This document shows positions 25,062 through 34,653 of a DNA stretch of 64,000 nt, piece after piece. The stretch is from NCBI RefSeq assembly GCF_003853705.1, contig NZ_QTQI01000019.1, positions 1 through 64,000 on the forward strand, written 5' to 3'. Each line of letters opens with the position of its first letter. The first letter of the stretch is position 1. The notes beneath the pieces are model-generated. The model saw only the letters and a program-made list of their open reading frames with translations. It made no database searches and had not been told where the DNA came from. This DNA is from Burkholderia sp. Bp8992 (lineage in GTDB: Bacteria > Pseudomonadota > Gammaproteobacteria > Burkholderiales > Burkholderiaceae). The position numbers and the translations under genes were made by a program.

Positions 25062-26585
25062 TCAGCGAGAGGGTGATGATCGCGACGGCTCAGCTGGCGT
25101 GAGCTCGAGTTCGCGGGCAGGCGTGCGTTCGGGAGCCTGCTGCTTGCGACGATTCCGGCCCGATGGCGCGCTCGGATCGAATACCTTCGGCGTCGGGACC
25201 GGAATGCTCTCGTGCTGGAACGCCGCCAGCATGCGTTCAGCGTGCTGCCGCACGCGGGTAACGGAGCGCTCGCTGAAACCCTGTTCGCGCATGGCGGCCG
25301 TCAGCACGGCTACATGCAATGCCCGTTCGCTACTTAAATGGCGCGCATCGTGACTGCCGTGCGGCACTGTTTCGTCGACTGGAGCACCGAATGAATCTGT
25401 AGATCGGGCTTGGTCATCCCGTGAATAGTTCGGCTTCTGCGAGACTGCAACGTCATGGCCCCGCTGCACAATCTCTACCTGCCAGGTATTGCGATGCACG
25501 ACCTTCTCGTCTTCTCCGATCACCCTTCCTTCGTCATCCAGGATCGGCATTCGCACGGTGACGAGACGTTTGCCGAGATTTTCGAGTATCACCTGCTGTC
25601 CGATCTCGGCATTCGCCTCGCGCACCGCACGCTCGAGATCCACACCCCACACGACTTGATCAACGCCCGCCACATCGCGAAACACGACGTAGTACGAGTC
25701 GCTGCGCGCTGGATTGTGCTGATACGGGGCGCCACCATGCTCACGCAGTTCTCCAACGTATCGCCGCGGGATATCGGCTTCGTCGTTTGCCGCACTCTGG
25801 CTGCCTTCATGAATAGACGGTTCCGATGCCGACACACGGACCGATGTGGATGATGAGTTAGGGTCGCCATTCGTGCCTACGTCGACTCGGGGCGCGCTTG
25901 AAACCATAGCCGGATTATCTGCGCGAGCCGGCCCACTCTCGGCAGTTGCCACCCCGACTTGCGCAACCACTTCGATGCGATTGTCCAGCCGCGCCTGCCG
26001 CGCATCTGTCAGACGCGCCAGATCTGCTGCTTTCGGCTCGTAGCCGCTCACTTCAATGCCACGCAGCGTGCCCTGCAACCACGCCTCGCTACGAAACACC
26101 TCATGGCCCGACACACGAATGCGCCGCCACGATTTCGCGTGCACCATGTCAATCATCGATTCGACCACATCCGGCCGGTTGTGCTCGGTGACGAGGTATG
26201 GCCCTAAATCTTCGAACGCGAGTTGATACGGCGCGTCCTTCAGGAAATACTGATTGCCCGCGCGCAAGTAACGCTTGCGTATGCGTTCGGGCGGTTGGTC
26301 GAGCGGCACACCGAACAGATCCATGTCGGCCGGCGTCCCGCTCGGTGACCGAGTCCCGGCCTTCTGCGGCGTGGTCGCATCATCACGGATGGCCCGCTCC
26401 CGCAATTTCGCCCGAGCGGCATCGAACTCACGTCGGCGCCGAGCCGATACGGCAGCTATTGCAGCCGATTCCAGCCTGCCCCGGCGTTCGTCCGACGCAG
26501 CCGGCCCGTCACTGTTGGCCGGCAAATCCTGTTCGATCACGTTGATAACCGGCTCGGCTTCGTCCGCGGATGTTCTCAGAGCCAT
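25062..26585 (-). CDS. LPD7-domain conjugation protein
   Basis: A 507-residue protein. Residues about 105-190 match LPD7 (large polyvalent-protein-associated domain 7): KRYLRAGNQYFLKDAPY, VVESMIDMVHAKSWRRIRVSG, WLQGTLRGIEVSGYEP. A second conserved segment (SYYVVFRDVAGVDQVVWGV) follows near residue 300, with long disordered linkers. These domains accompany relaxases and primases on conjugative elements and probably help process transferred DNA. It sits between the primase and MobC-like genes. Confidence 0.8.
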   Translation of the reverse strand: MALRTSADEAEPVINVIEQDLPANSDGPAASDERRGRLESAAIAAVSARRRREFDAARAKLRERAIRDDATTPQKAGTRSPSGTPADMDLFGVPLDQPPERIRKRYLRAGNQYFLKDAPYQLAFEDLGPYLVTEHNRPDVVESMIDMVHAKSWRRIRVSGHEVFRSEAWLQGTLRGIEVSGYEPKAADLARLTDARQARLDNRIEVVAQVGVATAESGPARADNPAMVSSAPRVDVGTNGDPNSSSTSVRVSASEPSIHEGSQSAANDEADIPRRYVGELREHGGAPYQHNPARSDSYYVVFRDVAGVDQVVWGVDLERAVREANAEIGQQVILENLGKRLVTVRMPILDDEGRVIGEDEKVVHRNTWQVEIVQRGHDVAVSQKPNYSRDDQARSTDSFGAPVDETVPHGSHDARHLSSERALHVAVLTAAMREQGFSERSVTRVRQHAERMLAAFQHESIPVPTPKVFDPSAPSGRNRRKQQAPERTPARELELTPAEPSRSSPSR

Positions 26586-26641
26586 GTGGCACCTCGCATT
26601 CCAGAGATCGGCGTGGTATGTCGGCGCGATGCCGGTATGCC

Positions 26642-28498
26642 TTATCGGTCAGGCATTAAACCGGCTTCGCGAGACGCTTCCTGTTCCCGCGACTTTTCCA
26701 GTGCGGCCGCACGCGCTTCACGGATGCGCGTCCAGGACCTCGCCTGCAACTGATCGAGCATCGCCTCCAGATTGGGGCTGTAATTCAACTCGCGTGCCGA
26801 CTTCTTCAGCGAACCCACCATACGTTCCAGCAGATCGCGCGCCCGGTCCCACGGATAAACCTTCGCCTGGTCGCCGTCATAACCCACTTGCAACTCGGAT
26901 CCGTTCAACCGGGCGTTTTCATCCATCCATTTCAGACGGTCGGACACAAACGTCATCCGATCTTTGCGATGGAACACGACACTGCGCGTCGCGACCTGCT
27001 GGATCAGATAGTGTTCCGTGTTGAACACCTCACCCCGATAGGGGCCGCCGTTTTCGCGTGGCGTGCCCAGTCTCAGGGGTGAGCCAAACCGATGCTCGGC
27101 CAGCGCCCTGACCTCGTTCGGAACGTCACCGACGCCAAACAGCGGCTCGCCGATTGGCGGACGCGTCGACGCAAATCGAGGCGGATCGGCAGCCGATGGC
27201 GCCGCAACGGGCAGCGTGTCAGGCAGAGCATCCACCGAGCGTGATGCCGAGCCGGATGCACGGTCCGTTGCCGGCACATCCGGCGTCGCCTGTTTCGGTG
27301 CACCGCGCTTTGAGGACCGGCGACGCGACGTACCGTCATCATCTGCCAACAGCTTTTCCTTGACGTTGCTCATCTTCCCGCCCTCCTCATACTCATTGAC
27401 ATCAACCAAGGTGAAACCGGATTCGGTGCATATTTCCGATCGACCATCTGCCCTTACAACAGAGCGGACCATGGCGCGCAGGTATTCGCCGACCGCTTCA
27501 GATCCGCTCAGCACCACCATGTCGCTGAAGTCGTTCGGCACCATGCCGTGGATGCGCGCATCTGCGGCGAATCGTGGCCAAACCAGATGCGCCCTCGCAT
27601 CTTCCGCCGCACACCGAGCCTGCGCCTCGCCACTACCCAGTTCACCTAGCACGATCAGGTCCGCGGCGGGATACTGTTCACGCAACCTCTGCGCCACCAG
27701 CCCGAGGTTCCCGCTGGACAGTGCCGCCGTTGCGAACCAGCCTGTGGCTCTCGAAGCCGCCAATGCCGTCGCCATACCCTCCGCGATCAGAACCTGCGAC
27801 GGAGCGCTGGCCGGAACCCATCTCGGCTCCGTCGTCCAATAACCTCCTCGCTTCGCGCCGCCAGCCAGGGACGATTTGCGCCCGTGTTCGTCGATCAGTT
27901 CGAGCGTCGAGATCGATCCGTTCCAGACAGGCACGATCAAAACACGTCCACTCAGCGGCACGTCCTCGCTGGCCGGCAGGTAGCCAAGCAGCGCACGCAG
28001 TTCAAGTGCATCGAGCTCGCGCAACGTGTATGCAGGGTCAAGGTGCTTACGTACAAGATAGGGATGCGCCGGGCCGACTGGCCTCGCCCACTGCCAGATC
28101 GATGCGGCCTCGTGAGCAACCGCTGCGTGACGTGCTTGCCGTTGAGCCTCCTCCCGTGCGCGCTGAGCCAATACCTCGGGCGACGCCGCCAGTACGGCGG
28201 TCACGCGATCCGGATAATTCGCCCGCTTCAGATCGAAGCCGTGCTGACGCGCCTGCCAGAAAAGCGTCGCGAGCGTCTTGCCACCTGATGCACTGGCCGA
28301 GCGCCATGTGGTCCGGGCCGCTTGCGCGTTGTAGTTGGCTGCCGTGCGGCTCCATGCGTCCCAGATTTCAAAGCCTTCGTCACCGAAGCCCTGCTTGAGC
28401 GCAAACGCCATATCGACCCAGGTCTCGTAGTCGTCGGCCGGAATCACGGCAAGCGCTGCACGTGCGCGGTCTGCGTCATTCACATAGGGTGTCGTCAT
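26642..28498 (-). CDS. conjugative primase/toprim protein
   Basis: A 618-residue protein. Residues 8-90 resemble PriCT_2 (primase C-terminal 2: ADDYETWVDMAFALKQGF, EIWDAWSRTAANYN). Residues about 115-330 look like a TraC/DnaG-type toprim module (PYLVRKHLD, IAEGMATALAASRATGW). The last 200 residues match a KfrB-like domain (YRGEVFNTEHYLIQQ, DRMTFVSDRLKWM, DGDQAKVYPWDRA). It probably primes the complementary strand after transfer. The ATG overlaps the VirD4 stop (ATGA). Confidence 0.75.
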   Translation of the reverse strand: MTTPYVNDADRARAALAVIPADDYETWVDMAFALKQGFGDEGFEIWDAWSRTAANYNAQAARTTWRSASASGGKTLATLFWQARQHGFDLKRANYPDRVTAVLAASPEVLAQRAREEAQRQARHAAVAHEAASIWQWARPVGPAHPYLVRKHLDPAYTLRELDALELRALLGYLPASEDVPLSGRVLIVPVWNGSISTLELIDEHGRKSSLAGGAKRGGYWTTEPRWVPASAPSQVLIAEGMATALAASRATGWFATAALSSGNLGLVAQRLREQYPAADLIVLGELGSGEAQARCAAEDARAHLVWPRFAADARIHGMVPNDFSDMVVLSGSEAVGEYLRAMVRSVVRADGRSEICTESGFTLVDVNEYEEGGKMSNVKEKLLADDDGTSRRRSSKRGAPKQATPDVPATDRASGSASRSVDALPDTLPVAAPSAADPPRFASTRPPIGEPLFGVGDVPNEVRALAEHRFGSPLRLGTPRENGGPYRGEVFNTEHYLIQQVATRSVVFHRKDRMTFVSDRLKWMDENARLNGSELQVGYDGDQAKVYPWDRARDLLERMVGSLKKSARELNYSPNLEAMLDQLQARSWTRIREARAAALEKSREQEASREAGLMPDR

Positions 28499-30213
28499 TG
28501 CCGGGCTCCCGCAACTGGCGGACCGCTCGCGGTTGCCTGGCGCGCAGGTTCAACAAAGTCGAGCTCAGCCACATCAAGATCATTCACGCTCAGGCAACGT
28601 CGCGCCTGCTCAACCTTACTGACTGGCATGCCCAGCAGCATGAAATGCCGCTCCACGTAGGCCACAGCCTCCTCCTCGCTGATGTCTGCGAGGTTCGGCG
28701 GCAGATCACGCGGATTCCACGCCTGCAATACTTCCAGGTACTCGTGCGGAAGATGGATGAGCCCCGCACCCTCCGGGTCGAGCTCATCAGGATGCAGGTC
28801 ACGCAACCGGCGCTCGACCACCGCAGAGAAATGCGCCATGTTCAGGGCGGGCACGGACGGCGCGGGCACGACGCGGGAGGCGAACTCGGGATCGCGCCAA
28901 TAGCAAATCTTGTCGGCCAAAATCGGCTTGGTGTTTTCGAGCAAGATGATTTCCTTATCTCGCTCCAGTTCCTTCAACTCCTGCGGCAACAGCAACGGCC
29001 GGCGCTGTTCGGATACGCTTTCGCTTGAACCACCCCGCCCGCCGAAGAATGCGTTGGGGCGGCTCACGCTGCGCGACTGGTCGGTGAACGTACCGAGCAT
29101 TTCCGAGTATTCGTTCGCGTCCTTCTGCTCGCGCGGTGCATAGAGGATCTGCATCGCGTGGTTCGTGATGATGGTACGCGCATCGGATCGCCCGTAAACG
29201 GATTCGAATTGCGCGATCGATTGCACGATCGACAGCACGCGCAGGTTGAAGCCTGGCAAATAGGCAATCGCGCGCGGAAGAATGTGGATCTTTCCGATTG
29301 CTGTCATCTCATCGAACAAAAGCAGGCACTGGAACTTGAGTGTCGGATCGGCTTCGGGCAGTTGCTTCGTGTTCAGGTTGATAATCTGCGAAAAGAGCAG
29401 GTTCACGATCAAGGCCGCTTCCGACAGATGGTCGGGCGTGACACCGATATAGATGGAAATACGTCGGCGCCGCAGATCCCGCGGATCAAAATCGCTCACG
29501 CTCGTTGCTGCGTCGACAATCGGGTTGGCCCAGATCGTCAGCGGCGCATTGAAGGTCGCCAACACGCTCGCCAGCACCTTGTCGTCATTGGACAGGAAGC
29601 GATTCAGTGCATCCACGCATTGTTGCGAGAGCAAGCCACGATGCCGGACCAGCGCTCGCTGCAAATAGGTTTTGACCGGCATGCCATTGCCCGACGATTG
29701 CCGCAGCACTTCGCCCATCGTGACGGGAAAATCGGGAGTCGACGCATCCTTGCCAGCCCGGTGCGCATCGCGCCATTCGCACAGCAGAAGCACGATGCCG
29801 AGGAACAAGTTTCGCGCCTGATCTTTCCAGAAATCGTCGTTGCCGCCTGGTGGATACAGTGCATAGCCGATCGCGAGAATGTCGCCCACCCGGAACAAGC
29901 CATCGGAGATTGCCGACAGCGGGTTGTAGCGATGTGTCCGGCCATCTTCGGCAAACGGATTGAACAGATACACCTCCTGCCCATTCGCGCGGCGGAAGCC
30001 GGCTGTGGCCGCATAGTTTTCCTGCTTGATGTCGAGCACTACCACCGAATCTGGAAAGGTGAGCAGATTCGGGATCACTACGCCGACACCCTTGCCTGAG
30101 CGGGCAGGAGCAGCAAGCAGCACAAACTGCTGACCTGCAAACCGCAGATAGCGGCCGCGCCATACCCCCACGACAATCGCAGGGGACGGATTGAGGTGGG
30201 CGTGCGTCGTCAT
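28495..30213 (-). CDS. virD4: VirD4/TraG coupling protein, ATPase part
   Basis: A 572-residue T4SS coupling ATPase. Walker A is APARSGKGVGVVIP (about residues 34-47); Walker B is LLLFDEMTAIGK. It normally begins with two membrane helices, but these are absent and lie in the ORF just upstream (30210-30584). That ORF ends with RLYGSARFANESEIRQAGLL, the sequence that in relatives continues straight into WRGRYLRF. The coupling protein is therefore split at an ATGA overlap. It links the relaxosome to the secretion channel. Confidence 0.85.
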   Translation of the reverse strand: MTTHAHLNPSPAIVVGVWRGRYLRFAGQQFVLLAAPARSGKGVGVVIPNLLTFPDSVVVLDIKQENYAATAGFRRANGQEVYLFNPFAEDGRTHRYNPLSAISDGLFRVGDILAIGYALYPPGGNDDFWKDQARNLFLGIVLLLCEWRDAHRAGKDASTPDFPVTMGEVLRQSSGNGMPVKTYLQRALVRHRGLLSQQCVDALNRFLSNDDKVLASVLATFNAPLTIWANPIVDAATSVSDFDPRDLRRRRISIYIGVTPDHLSEAALIVNLLFSQIINLNTKQLPEADPTLKFQCLLLFDEMTAIGKIHILPRAIAYLPGFNLRVLSIVQSIAQFESVYGRSDARTIITNHAMQILYAPREQKDANEYSEMLGTFTDQSRSVSRPNAFFGGRGGSSESVSEQRRPLLLPQELKELERDKEIILLENTKPILADKICYWRDPEFASRVVPAPSVPALNMAHFSAVVERRLRDLHPDELDPEGAGLIHLPHEYLEVLQAWNPRDLPPNLADISEEEAVAYVERHFMLLGMPVSKVEQARRCLSVNDLDVAELDFVEPARQATASGPPVAGARQ

Positions 30214-30584
30214 AGCAGCCCCGCCTGCCGGATTTCCGATTCATTCGCAAAGCGCGCACTGCCATACAAGCGGCGTCGACGCGAGCTCGCCCATAGCGCA
30301 TGAACGCCTAATGCCGGACCACCCAAGGACCCGAGCACAGCAAACAGCGCCGATCCCACCAGCTTGCGCCCGACGTTCGGCATCATTCCGTCTCGCCACA
30401 TCAGCACCGCATCGAGCCAACCCCACAGTCCCGCGTGCAGCGGATTAATGCGCAGGCTGGCATAGAAGAGGAATGACGCGAGCCAGAGCGACGCTGCCAG
30501 TCCAGCCACCAAGCAAGCTAGCGTGGCCAACGTCACTACAGCTATCCGAATATGCTGGCGCAAAGGAGAAGACGGATGATCCAT
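30210..30584 (-). CDS. membrane-anchor part of a split VirD4/TraG
   Basis: A 124-residue protein with two hydrophobic regions (VVTLATLACLVAGLAASLWL, then KLVGSALFAVLGSLGGPALG) and the C-terminal motif LYGSARFANESEI, which is a conserved part of VirD4/TraG just before the ATPase domain. In most relatives it is fused to the ATPase part. Here it ends with TGA overlapping the next ATG. A frameshift, a real two-subunit coupling protein, or reinitiation would all explain this. It lies 9 bases after virB11. Confidence 0.7.
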   Translation of the reverse strand: MDHPSSPLRQHIRIAVVTLATLACLVAGLAASLWLASFLFYASLRINPLHAGLWGWLDAVLMWRDGMMPNVGRKLVGSALFAVLGSLGGPALGVHALWASSRRRRLYGSARFANESEIRQAGLL

Positions 30585-30593
30585 GGCCGCCGC

Positions 30594-31712
30594 CTATACA
30601 AACGCGGTGCGTGCCTTACGCACCGGATCGAACCAGACTTCGGTTATGCCCCAGCGCCGCCCGGTCTGTTTACCCTCTACGTCGAACACCGGGCGTGATT
30701 CCATATGCGCGACGACATCGACTGTCAGGAACAGCAACCTCTTGAGTGCGGCATCGTCCCAGGCGACGGCCTCCGGATGTTCCTTTGCCATCAGCGCGAA
30801 TCGCTCGATCGCGACGGTCACATTGGGCGCGTGATAGCTCGTGATCGACCCTGCATGTCCTGTCGTCAGAAGCTTCAGGAAGTCGTAAGCTTCAGCACCA
30901 CGCAGTTCGGCCAACAGCACGCGATCCGGACGCATACGCATCGCGCTTGCAATCAGGTCCGCTGGTGTCACCTGCGCGTGACCATGCCCGCCCTTGCTGT
31001 ATAGAAGATGCACGCAGTTCTCGATGTGCCGGATGAATAGCTCCCGGACGTCCTCGATCGTCACGATCCGCTCGGTCGCAGGAATCGAGCGGCACAGGGT
31101 CTTCATGAAGCTGGTCTTGCCTGACCCCGTATTGCCAACCACTGCGATGTTGAGCCTGCCCGTGACAGTGCGCTCGAAGAATGCGCCCCAATCATGCTCT
31201 TCCAGGCACTGGACGAGCTTCCGGTCTTCGGCGCGCAAGGACGGCAGCGCTGAATCGAGTCCGTCCGGCCTGCGCCATACCGTATCGTCGAACAATCCCT
31301 CGTCGCGACATGCGTCGAGCGTCTTTTCGTCTGGGGACGGACGGCGAATCGTGACCGACACCGTCCGCGCCGGCACGACCGGCGGAACCACGATCTGGAT
31401 ACGCGCGTCGTCCGGCAACAGCGCCGACAGAATCGGATACTGCGACGATACTTCCTGATTGGTCAGGGTGGCTACCGACACCGCGAATGACATCAGCCGG
31501 TCGAAATCGAGATCCGCGTAGTCGTGGCCGTGCCAACCGACCGAGTTCTCGGTCAAAACGCGCTGCGGCCGATTGATCACCAGTTCAGTCACGTCGGGAT
31601 CGTCGAGCAGCGGCGCGAACGGTCGCATCAGTTCGCGCACGGATGCGTCGTCGGGTAACCGAGCGAGCACCGAGTCGCGCGACGCATCTAACTGGGGCGA
31701 GTGAATCATCAT
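30594..31712 (-). CDS. virB11: VirB11 secretion ATPase
   Basis: A 372-residue hexameric traffic ATPase. N-terminal domain (LLDDPDVTELVINRP), Walker A GNTGSGKTSFMK near residue 195, then the Asp box (IVTIEDVRELF), and the family His box (TGHAGSITSYHA). It switches the channel between pilus assembly and substrate transfer. The start at 31712 (MMIHSPQ) overlaps the virB10 stop (ATGA); the much longer upstream frame is a shadow of virB10. Confidence 0.92.
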   Translation of the reverse strand: MMIHSPQLDASRDSVLARLPDDASVRELMRPFAPLLDDPDVTELVINRPQRVLTENSVGWHGHDYADLDFDRLMSFAVSVATLTNQEVSSQYPILSALLPDDARIQIVVPPVVPARTVSVTIRRPSPDEKTLDACRDEGLFDDTVWRRPDGLDSALPSLRAEDRKLVQCLEEHDWGAFFERTVTGRLNIAVVGNTGSGKTSFMKTLCRSIPATERIVTIEDVRELFIRHIENCVHLLYSKGGHGHAQVTPADLIASAMRMRPDRVLLAELRGAEAYDFLKLLTTGHAGSITSYHAPNVTVAIERFALMAKEHPEAVAWDDAALKRLLFLTVDVVAHMESRPVFDVEGKQTGRRWGITEVWFDPVRKARTAFV

Positions 31713-32935
31713 TGCGTGCCCTCCGGCTGCAGGACATACACCGACCCGAAGTCGAGATCGCGCGCAATCACGATCGTGAACTCCGCGCCCTGGTTCTGGG
31801 TGAGCGTCGGTGGGATACCGATCGTGCTGTCGAGCACGCGCGTGGCCATGTCGTTGCCCTGCTGTTGCGTGCTCTGGAACACCACCGATCCGTTGGCGTT
31901 GCCGCCGCGCGTCGACAGATAGCCGATCGCGTCCTGGGTAACGCCCAACAGCATTGCGGCACCAATGCGTTGGCTCCAATGGTTGTCCACGTCGCCGTCG
32001 ATGCCCATGCGGCCGAGTGCGTCGGCCGCCGGCGAATCGATCTCGACCGTGACACCGTTGGGTGTCTTGATACGGGCCGACAGCACGAATACCCGCTTCT
32101 GTCCCGGAGACATGTTCGAGCGATACTGGCTGTTGATCTGCGAACCCCGTTCAATCAGCACGACGTGGCCGTCGTCGGAATACACGTTCTTGGTCACCGT
32201 GCAGGTCGACACGCCAGCCTCGGTTGAATCAAACGCCGTATCGCCCGCGCAGTCGATTTTGGCGCCCTGCGCAAGCATCAGACTCCGATTGCCGAGCGTC
32301 CCGGCCTGAACACGCGGTGTCACGGTCGGCATCAGCGCCTGGGCGAGCCCGCCCCCCATCTGCCCCGGATCTCGCGCTGACGCGCCTGCGCCGCCGCTTA
32401 CGCCGGCGGCAAGCGGGAAAGGTGCACTACCCGACCCCGGCACGCCTGGCGCCACGCCCGCGAGTTCCTGCCCACCGCCCGTTGCCAGCAGCGGCGCATC
32501 GTAGTAGCTGCGGGGTGTCGCAGCGTGTGCAATACGAGCAGGTGTGACCACGCCCGCACTCGATGCGGGGCGCACGGCAACTGCGCTTGCTGGTACCGTG
32601 GCCGAGGCTGCGCTACCGACCGACGACGCGGGCAGATCGTTGAACATGCGCCCCTGGGAAGACGTACCCGCCATCGAATCGCGCCGCGCCTTCGCCTCGG
32701 CATCGTGCCGCGCGAGAAATCCGTGCACGGTCCAAACGGCACCCACACCGACGATCAGCACGATTACCACGGGCGTCAGCCACCAAGCGCGCGGACGTGC
32801 ACCTCGGTATTGCCCCAACGCTGGCATACCGCGATCAGCGGAAGCATTAGATGCGCCCGCGTTCTGGCCACCTTCAGACCGACGGTCAGAGCCATCGTCG
32901 GGTTCAATCACGTTGTGCGGGGTATCGTCATTCAT
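31709..32935 (-). CDS. virB10: VirB10 core-complex protein
   Basis: A 408-residue inner-membrane protein. Cytoplasmic tail 1-50, a transmembrane helix WWLTPVVIVLIVGVGAVWTV (about 51-70), a long periplasmic region, and a C-terminal TrbI/VirB10 domain from about 210 (LAQGAKIDCAGDTAFDS, VLIERGSQINSQYR, GVTVEIDSPAADALG, HWSQRIGAAMLLG). It spans both membranes in the T4SS core. It overlaps virB9 by 8 bases. Confidence 0.93.
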   Translation of the reverse strand: MNDDTPHNVIEPDDGSDRRSEGGQNAGASNASADRGMPALGQYRGARPRAWWLTPVVIVLIVGVGAVWTVHGFLARHDAEAKARRDSMAGTSSQGRMFNDLPASSVGSAASATVPASAVAVRPASSAGVVTPARIAHAATPRSYYDAPLLATGGGQELAGVAPGVPGSGSAPFPLAAGVSGGAGASARDPGQMGGGLAQALMPTVTPRVQAGTLGNRSLMLAQGAKIDCAGDTAFDSTEAGVSTCTVTKNVYSDDGHVVLIERGSQINSQYRSNMSPGQKRVFVLSARIKTPNGVTVEIDSPAADALGRMGIDGDVDNHWSQRIGAAMLLGVTQDAIGYLSTRGGNANGSVVFQSTQQQGNDMATRVLDSTIGIPPTLTQNQGAEFTIVIARDLDFGSVYVLQPEGTQ

Positions 32936-33752
32936 CTCGATGGCTCCGCAGAATGCGCGTCACCCCGTTGACCGTCGTGCCGTCATGAGCCGGCACGCCG
33001 TCGATGTCGTAAGCGTCATTCCAAATTCCAACGACCTCCCGGGCGAGCCGCAGCACGAATCGCTTCGCCACTTCGTGCACGACTATCGTGTCACCGTCGA
33101 TGTGCTTGTCGACCACGCTTTCCGTACCGTCGTCAGCCACCCGGAAAATCGCCGGCATGCGTCGGTTGTTCGGGATACGCAGATACGTAAAACGTCCGTC
33201 GTCCCATGCGGCAGTCGGCGCGATGTCGTCGGAGTTCGGCATCACCTGCATCGAATACCGTGAGTTGCGCACGGCCGCCGGCTGTGCCAGGCGCTCCGCA
33301 ACCAACTCGACATCTGATTCCCCTGACGCCCGCTTCGCCAACTCGTCCGGATAGACGAAAGTCACGCGATACATCACGCGGTCATTGCCGAACTTCGACT
33401 TCAGCGGAAGCACCACGAGATCAAAGCTGTAGCTGTGCCGGTCGGTGCGAATTTCGAGATTCGAATCGTGGGCGGCAAGCTGCGGTTTCAGGTACACATC
33501 GTGATCGCCCTTGTTCGCCACCACCTGCCAGCCGTCTCGATCTCCAGGCGCGACCACCTGAATGTGCTCGTGGGAACCCAGCGCGATGTGCGTCGCAAAG
33601 CCGCGTTGAGCCTCCACACGCACCACCTCATCGGCTCGATAGATCACCTGGCGAACGCGCGAGTCGCCGTTCCAACCGGGCAGATCAACCGCCCTCGCGC
33701 CCCCCACGAGTAACAGACTCGCCAGCGCGATGCCGAACGGACGCACTCTCAT
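32928..33752 (-). CDS. virB9: VirB9 outer-membrane core protein
   Basis: A 274-residue secreted protein: signal peptide (RPFGIALASLLLVGGARA), then RVRQVIYRADEVVRVEAQRG and IALGSHEHIQVVAPGDRDGWQ in the N-lobe. The C-lobe contains PTAAWDDGRFTYLRIPNNR, the VirB9 domain that pairs with VirB7 and VirB10. ATG overlaps the virB8 stop (ATGA). Confidence 0.92.
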   Translation of the reverse strand: MRVRPFGIALASLLLVGGARAVDLPGWNGDSRVRQVIYRADEVVRVEAQRGFATHIALGSHEHIQVVAPGDRDGWQVVANKGDHDVYLKPQLAAHDSNLEIRTDRHSYSFDLVVLPLKSKFGNDRVMYRVTFVYPDELAKRASGESDVELVAERLAQPAAVRNSRYSMQVMPNSDDIAPTAAWDDGRFTYLRIPNNRRMPAIFRVADDGTESVVDKHIDGDTIVVHEVAKRFVLRLAREVVGIWNDAYDIDGVPAHDGTTVNGVTRILRSHRDE

Positions 33753-34444
33753 GGTGTGCCTCCTACTGCCGACGCCGACGGCGTATATTCCGCATCCCGG
33801 CTATAGGCTGTGACCTTGAAGCCGAACGGGTTGGCGATTGCCACGCTCTCACGCGTGAACACGGGCGGCCGGTAGGTATAAGCCAGCGTGATCACGAAAC
33901 GCTGGGTTGGCTCGGCATGGGCCTCGCCATTCTTGAACGACGTCCGTTCGACGTGCACGACTGCACGACCGGGTTCGTCGGGCGGCAGCGTGACCGAGAG
34001 AATCCGGATGCGCCGCTCGACACCAGCCCCCAACTGCCGATCCAGTGCATCGGGACCGCTGTAGATGCCACGGTAATCGCGAGCAACGACGTCATCGCTC
34101 ATCGTGAGCACGCTGTCGTAGTCCATCTGCAGCAGTCCCCAGTCATAGCGCTCGCGTGCGCGCACATAAGTCTCGACCCAGTGCTTGTCCTGGATTTCCT
34201 TCGTATGCACGTGGCGGGCGTCGAGCACGTCGATCACCTGGGATTCGCCCGTCAGGCGATCGACCTCGATGGGCAAAGGCACTACGCGATAGAACGGCAC
34301 CATCACTGCGAGTGCTACCGTGCTCAGCACGGCAATACCAACTGCAGCGTAAGCGACGTGCCATGCACGACGCTCGGAGCACTCCTGCAGGTGTGTCAGC
34401 GACGCCTCGATGTCAAGCACGCGGCCATAACTGTGCGAGCTCAT
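33749..34444 (-). CDS. virB8: VirB8 inner-membrane assembly protein
   Basis: A 231-residue bitopic protein. A cytoplasmic N-terminus is followed by a transmembrane helix (VAYAAVGIAVLSTVALAVMV, about 30-50) and a periplasmic VirB8 NTF2-like domain (HWVETYVRARERYDWGLLQ, then TQRFVITLAYTYRP). It nucleates T4SS assembly. It is between virB7 and virB9 with ATGA overlaps on both sides. Confidence 0.9.
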   Translation of the reverse strand: MSSHSYGRVLDIEASLTHLQECSERRAWHVAYAAVGIAVLSTVALAVMVPFYRVVPLPIEVDRLTGESQVIDVLDARHVHTKEIQDKHWVETYVRARERYDWGLLQMDYDSVLTMSDDVVARDYRGIYSGPDALDRQLGAGVERRIRILSVTLPPDEPGRAVVHVERTSFKNGEAHAEPTQRFVITLAYTYRPPVFTRESVAIANPFGFKVTAYSRDAEYTPSASAVGGTP

Positions 34445-34644
34445 GAGCGATCTCCAGCATCCGGCAACGCAGGCTGGTCCGGAGCAGCCGGCACGGTCGT
34501 TGGCACGTCAGGCACGTCTGGGACACGATTGACCGGCACGCGGTGCAGGCCGTCCGGCAATACGGGCTTGGGTGGCCCACTGCTGCAGGCGGCAAGACTC
34601 CAGGCGAGGCACCCGGCGAACGTCAGCGAGCTCAGTGTGGACAT
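34441..34644 (-). CDS. virB7: VirB7-like lipoprotein
   Basis: A 67-residue lipoprotein. The signal peptide ends in the lipobox LAAC (SLAACSSGPPK), and the mature part is Pro/Val/Asp-rich. VirB7 proteins are poorly conserved and are recognised by size, lipobox and position; this lies just before virB8. It should anchor the core complex to the outer membrane with VirB9. Confidence 0.75.
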   Translation of the reverse strand: MSTLSSLTFAGCLAWSLAACSSGPPKPVLPDGLHRVPVNRVPDVPDVPTTVPAAPDQPALPDAGDRS

Positions 34645-34653
34645 GGTGTCGCC

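Noticed and set aside
31713-31979. N-terminal extension of virB11
   Set aside because: This stretch is Arg/His-rich shadow of virB10; the true start overlaps the virB10 stop.
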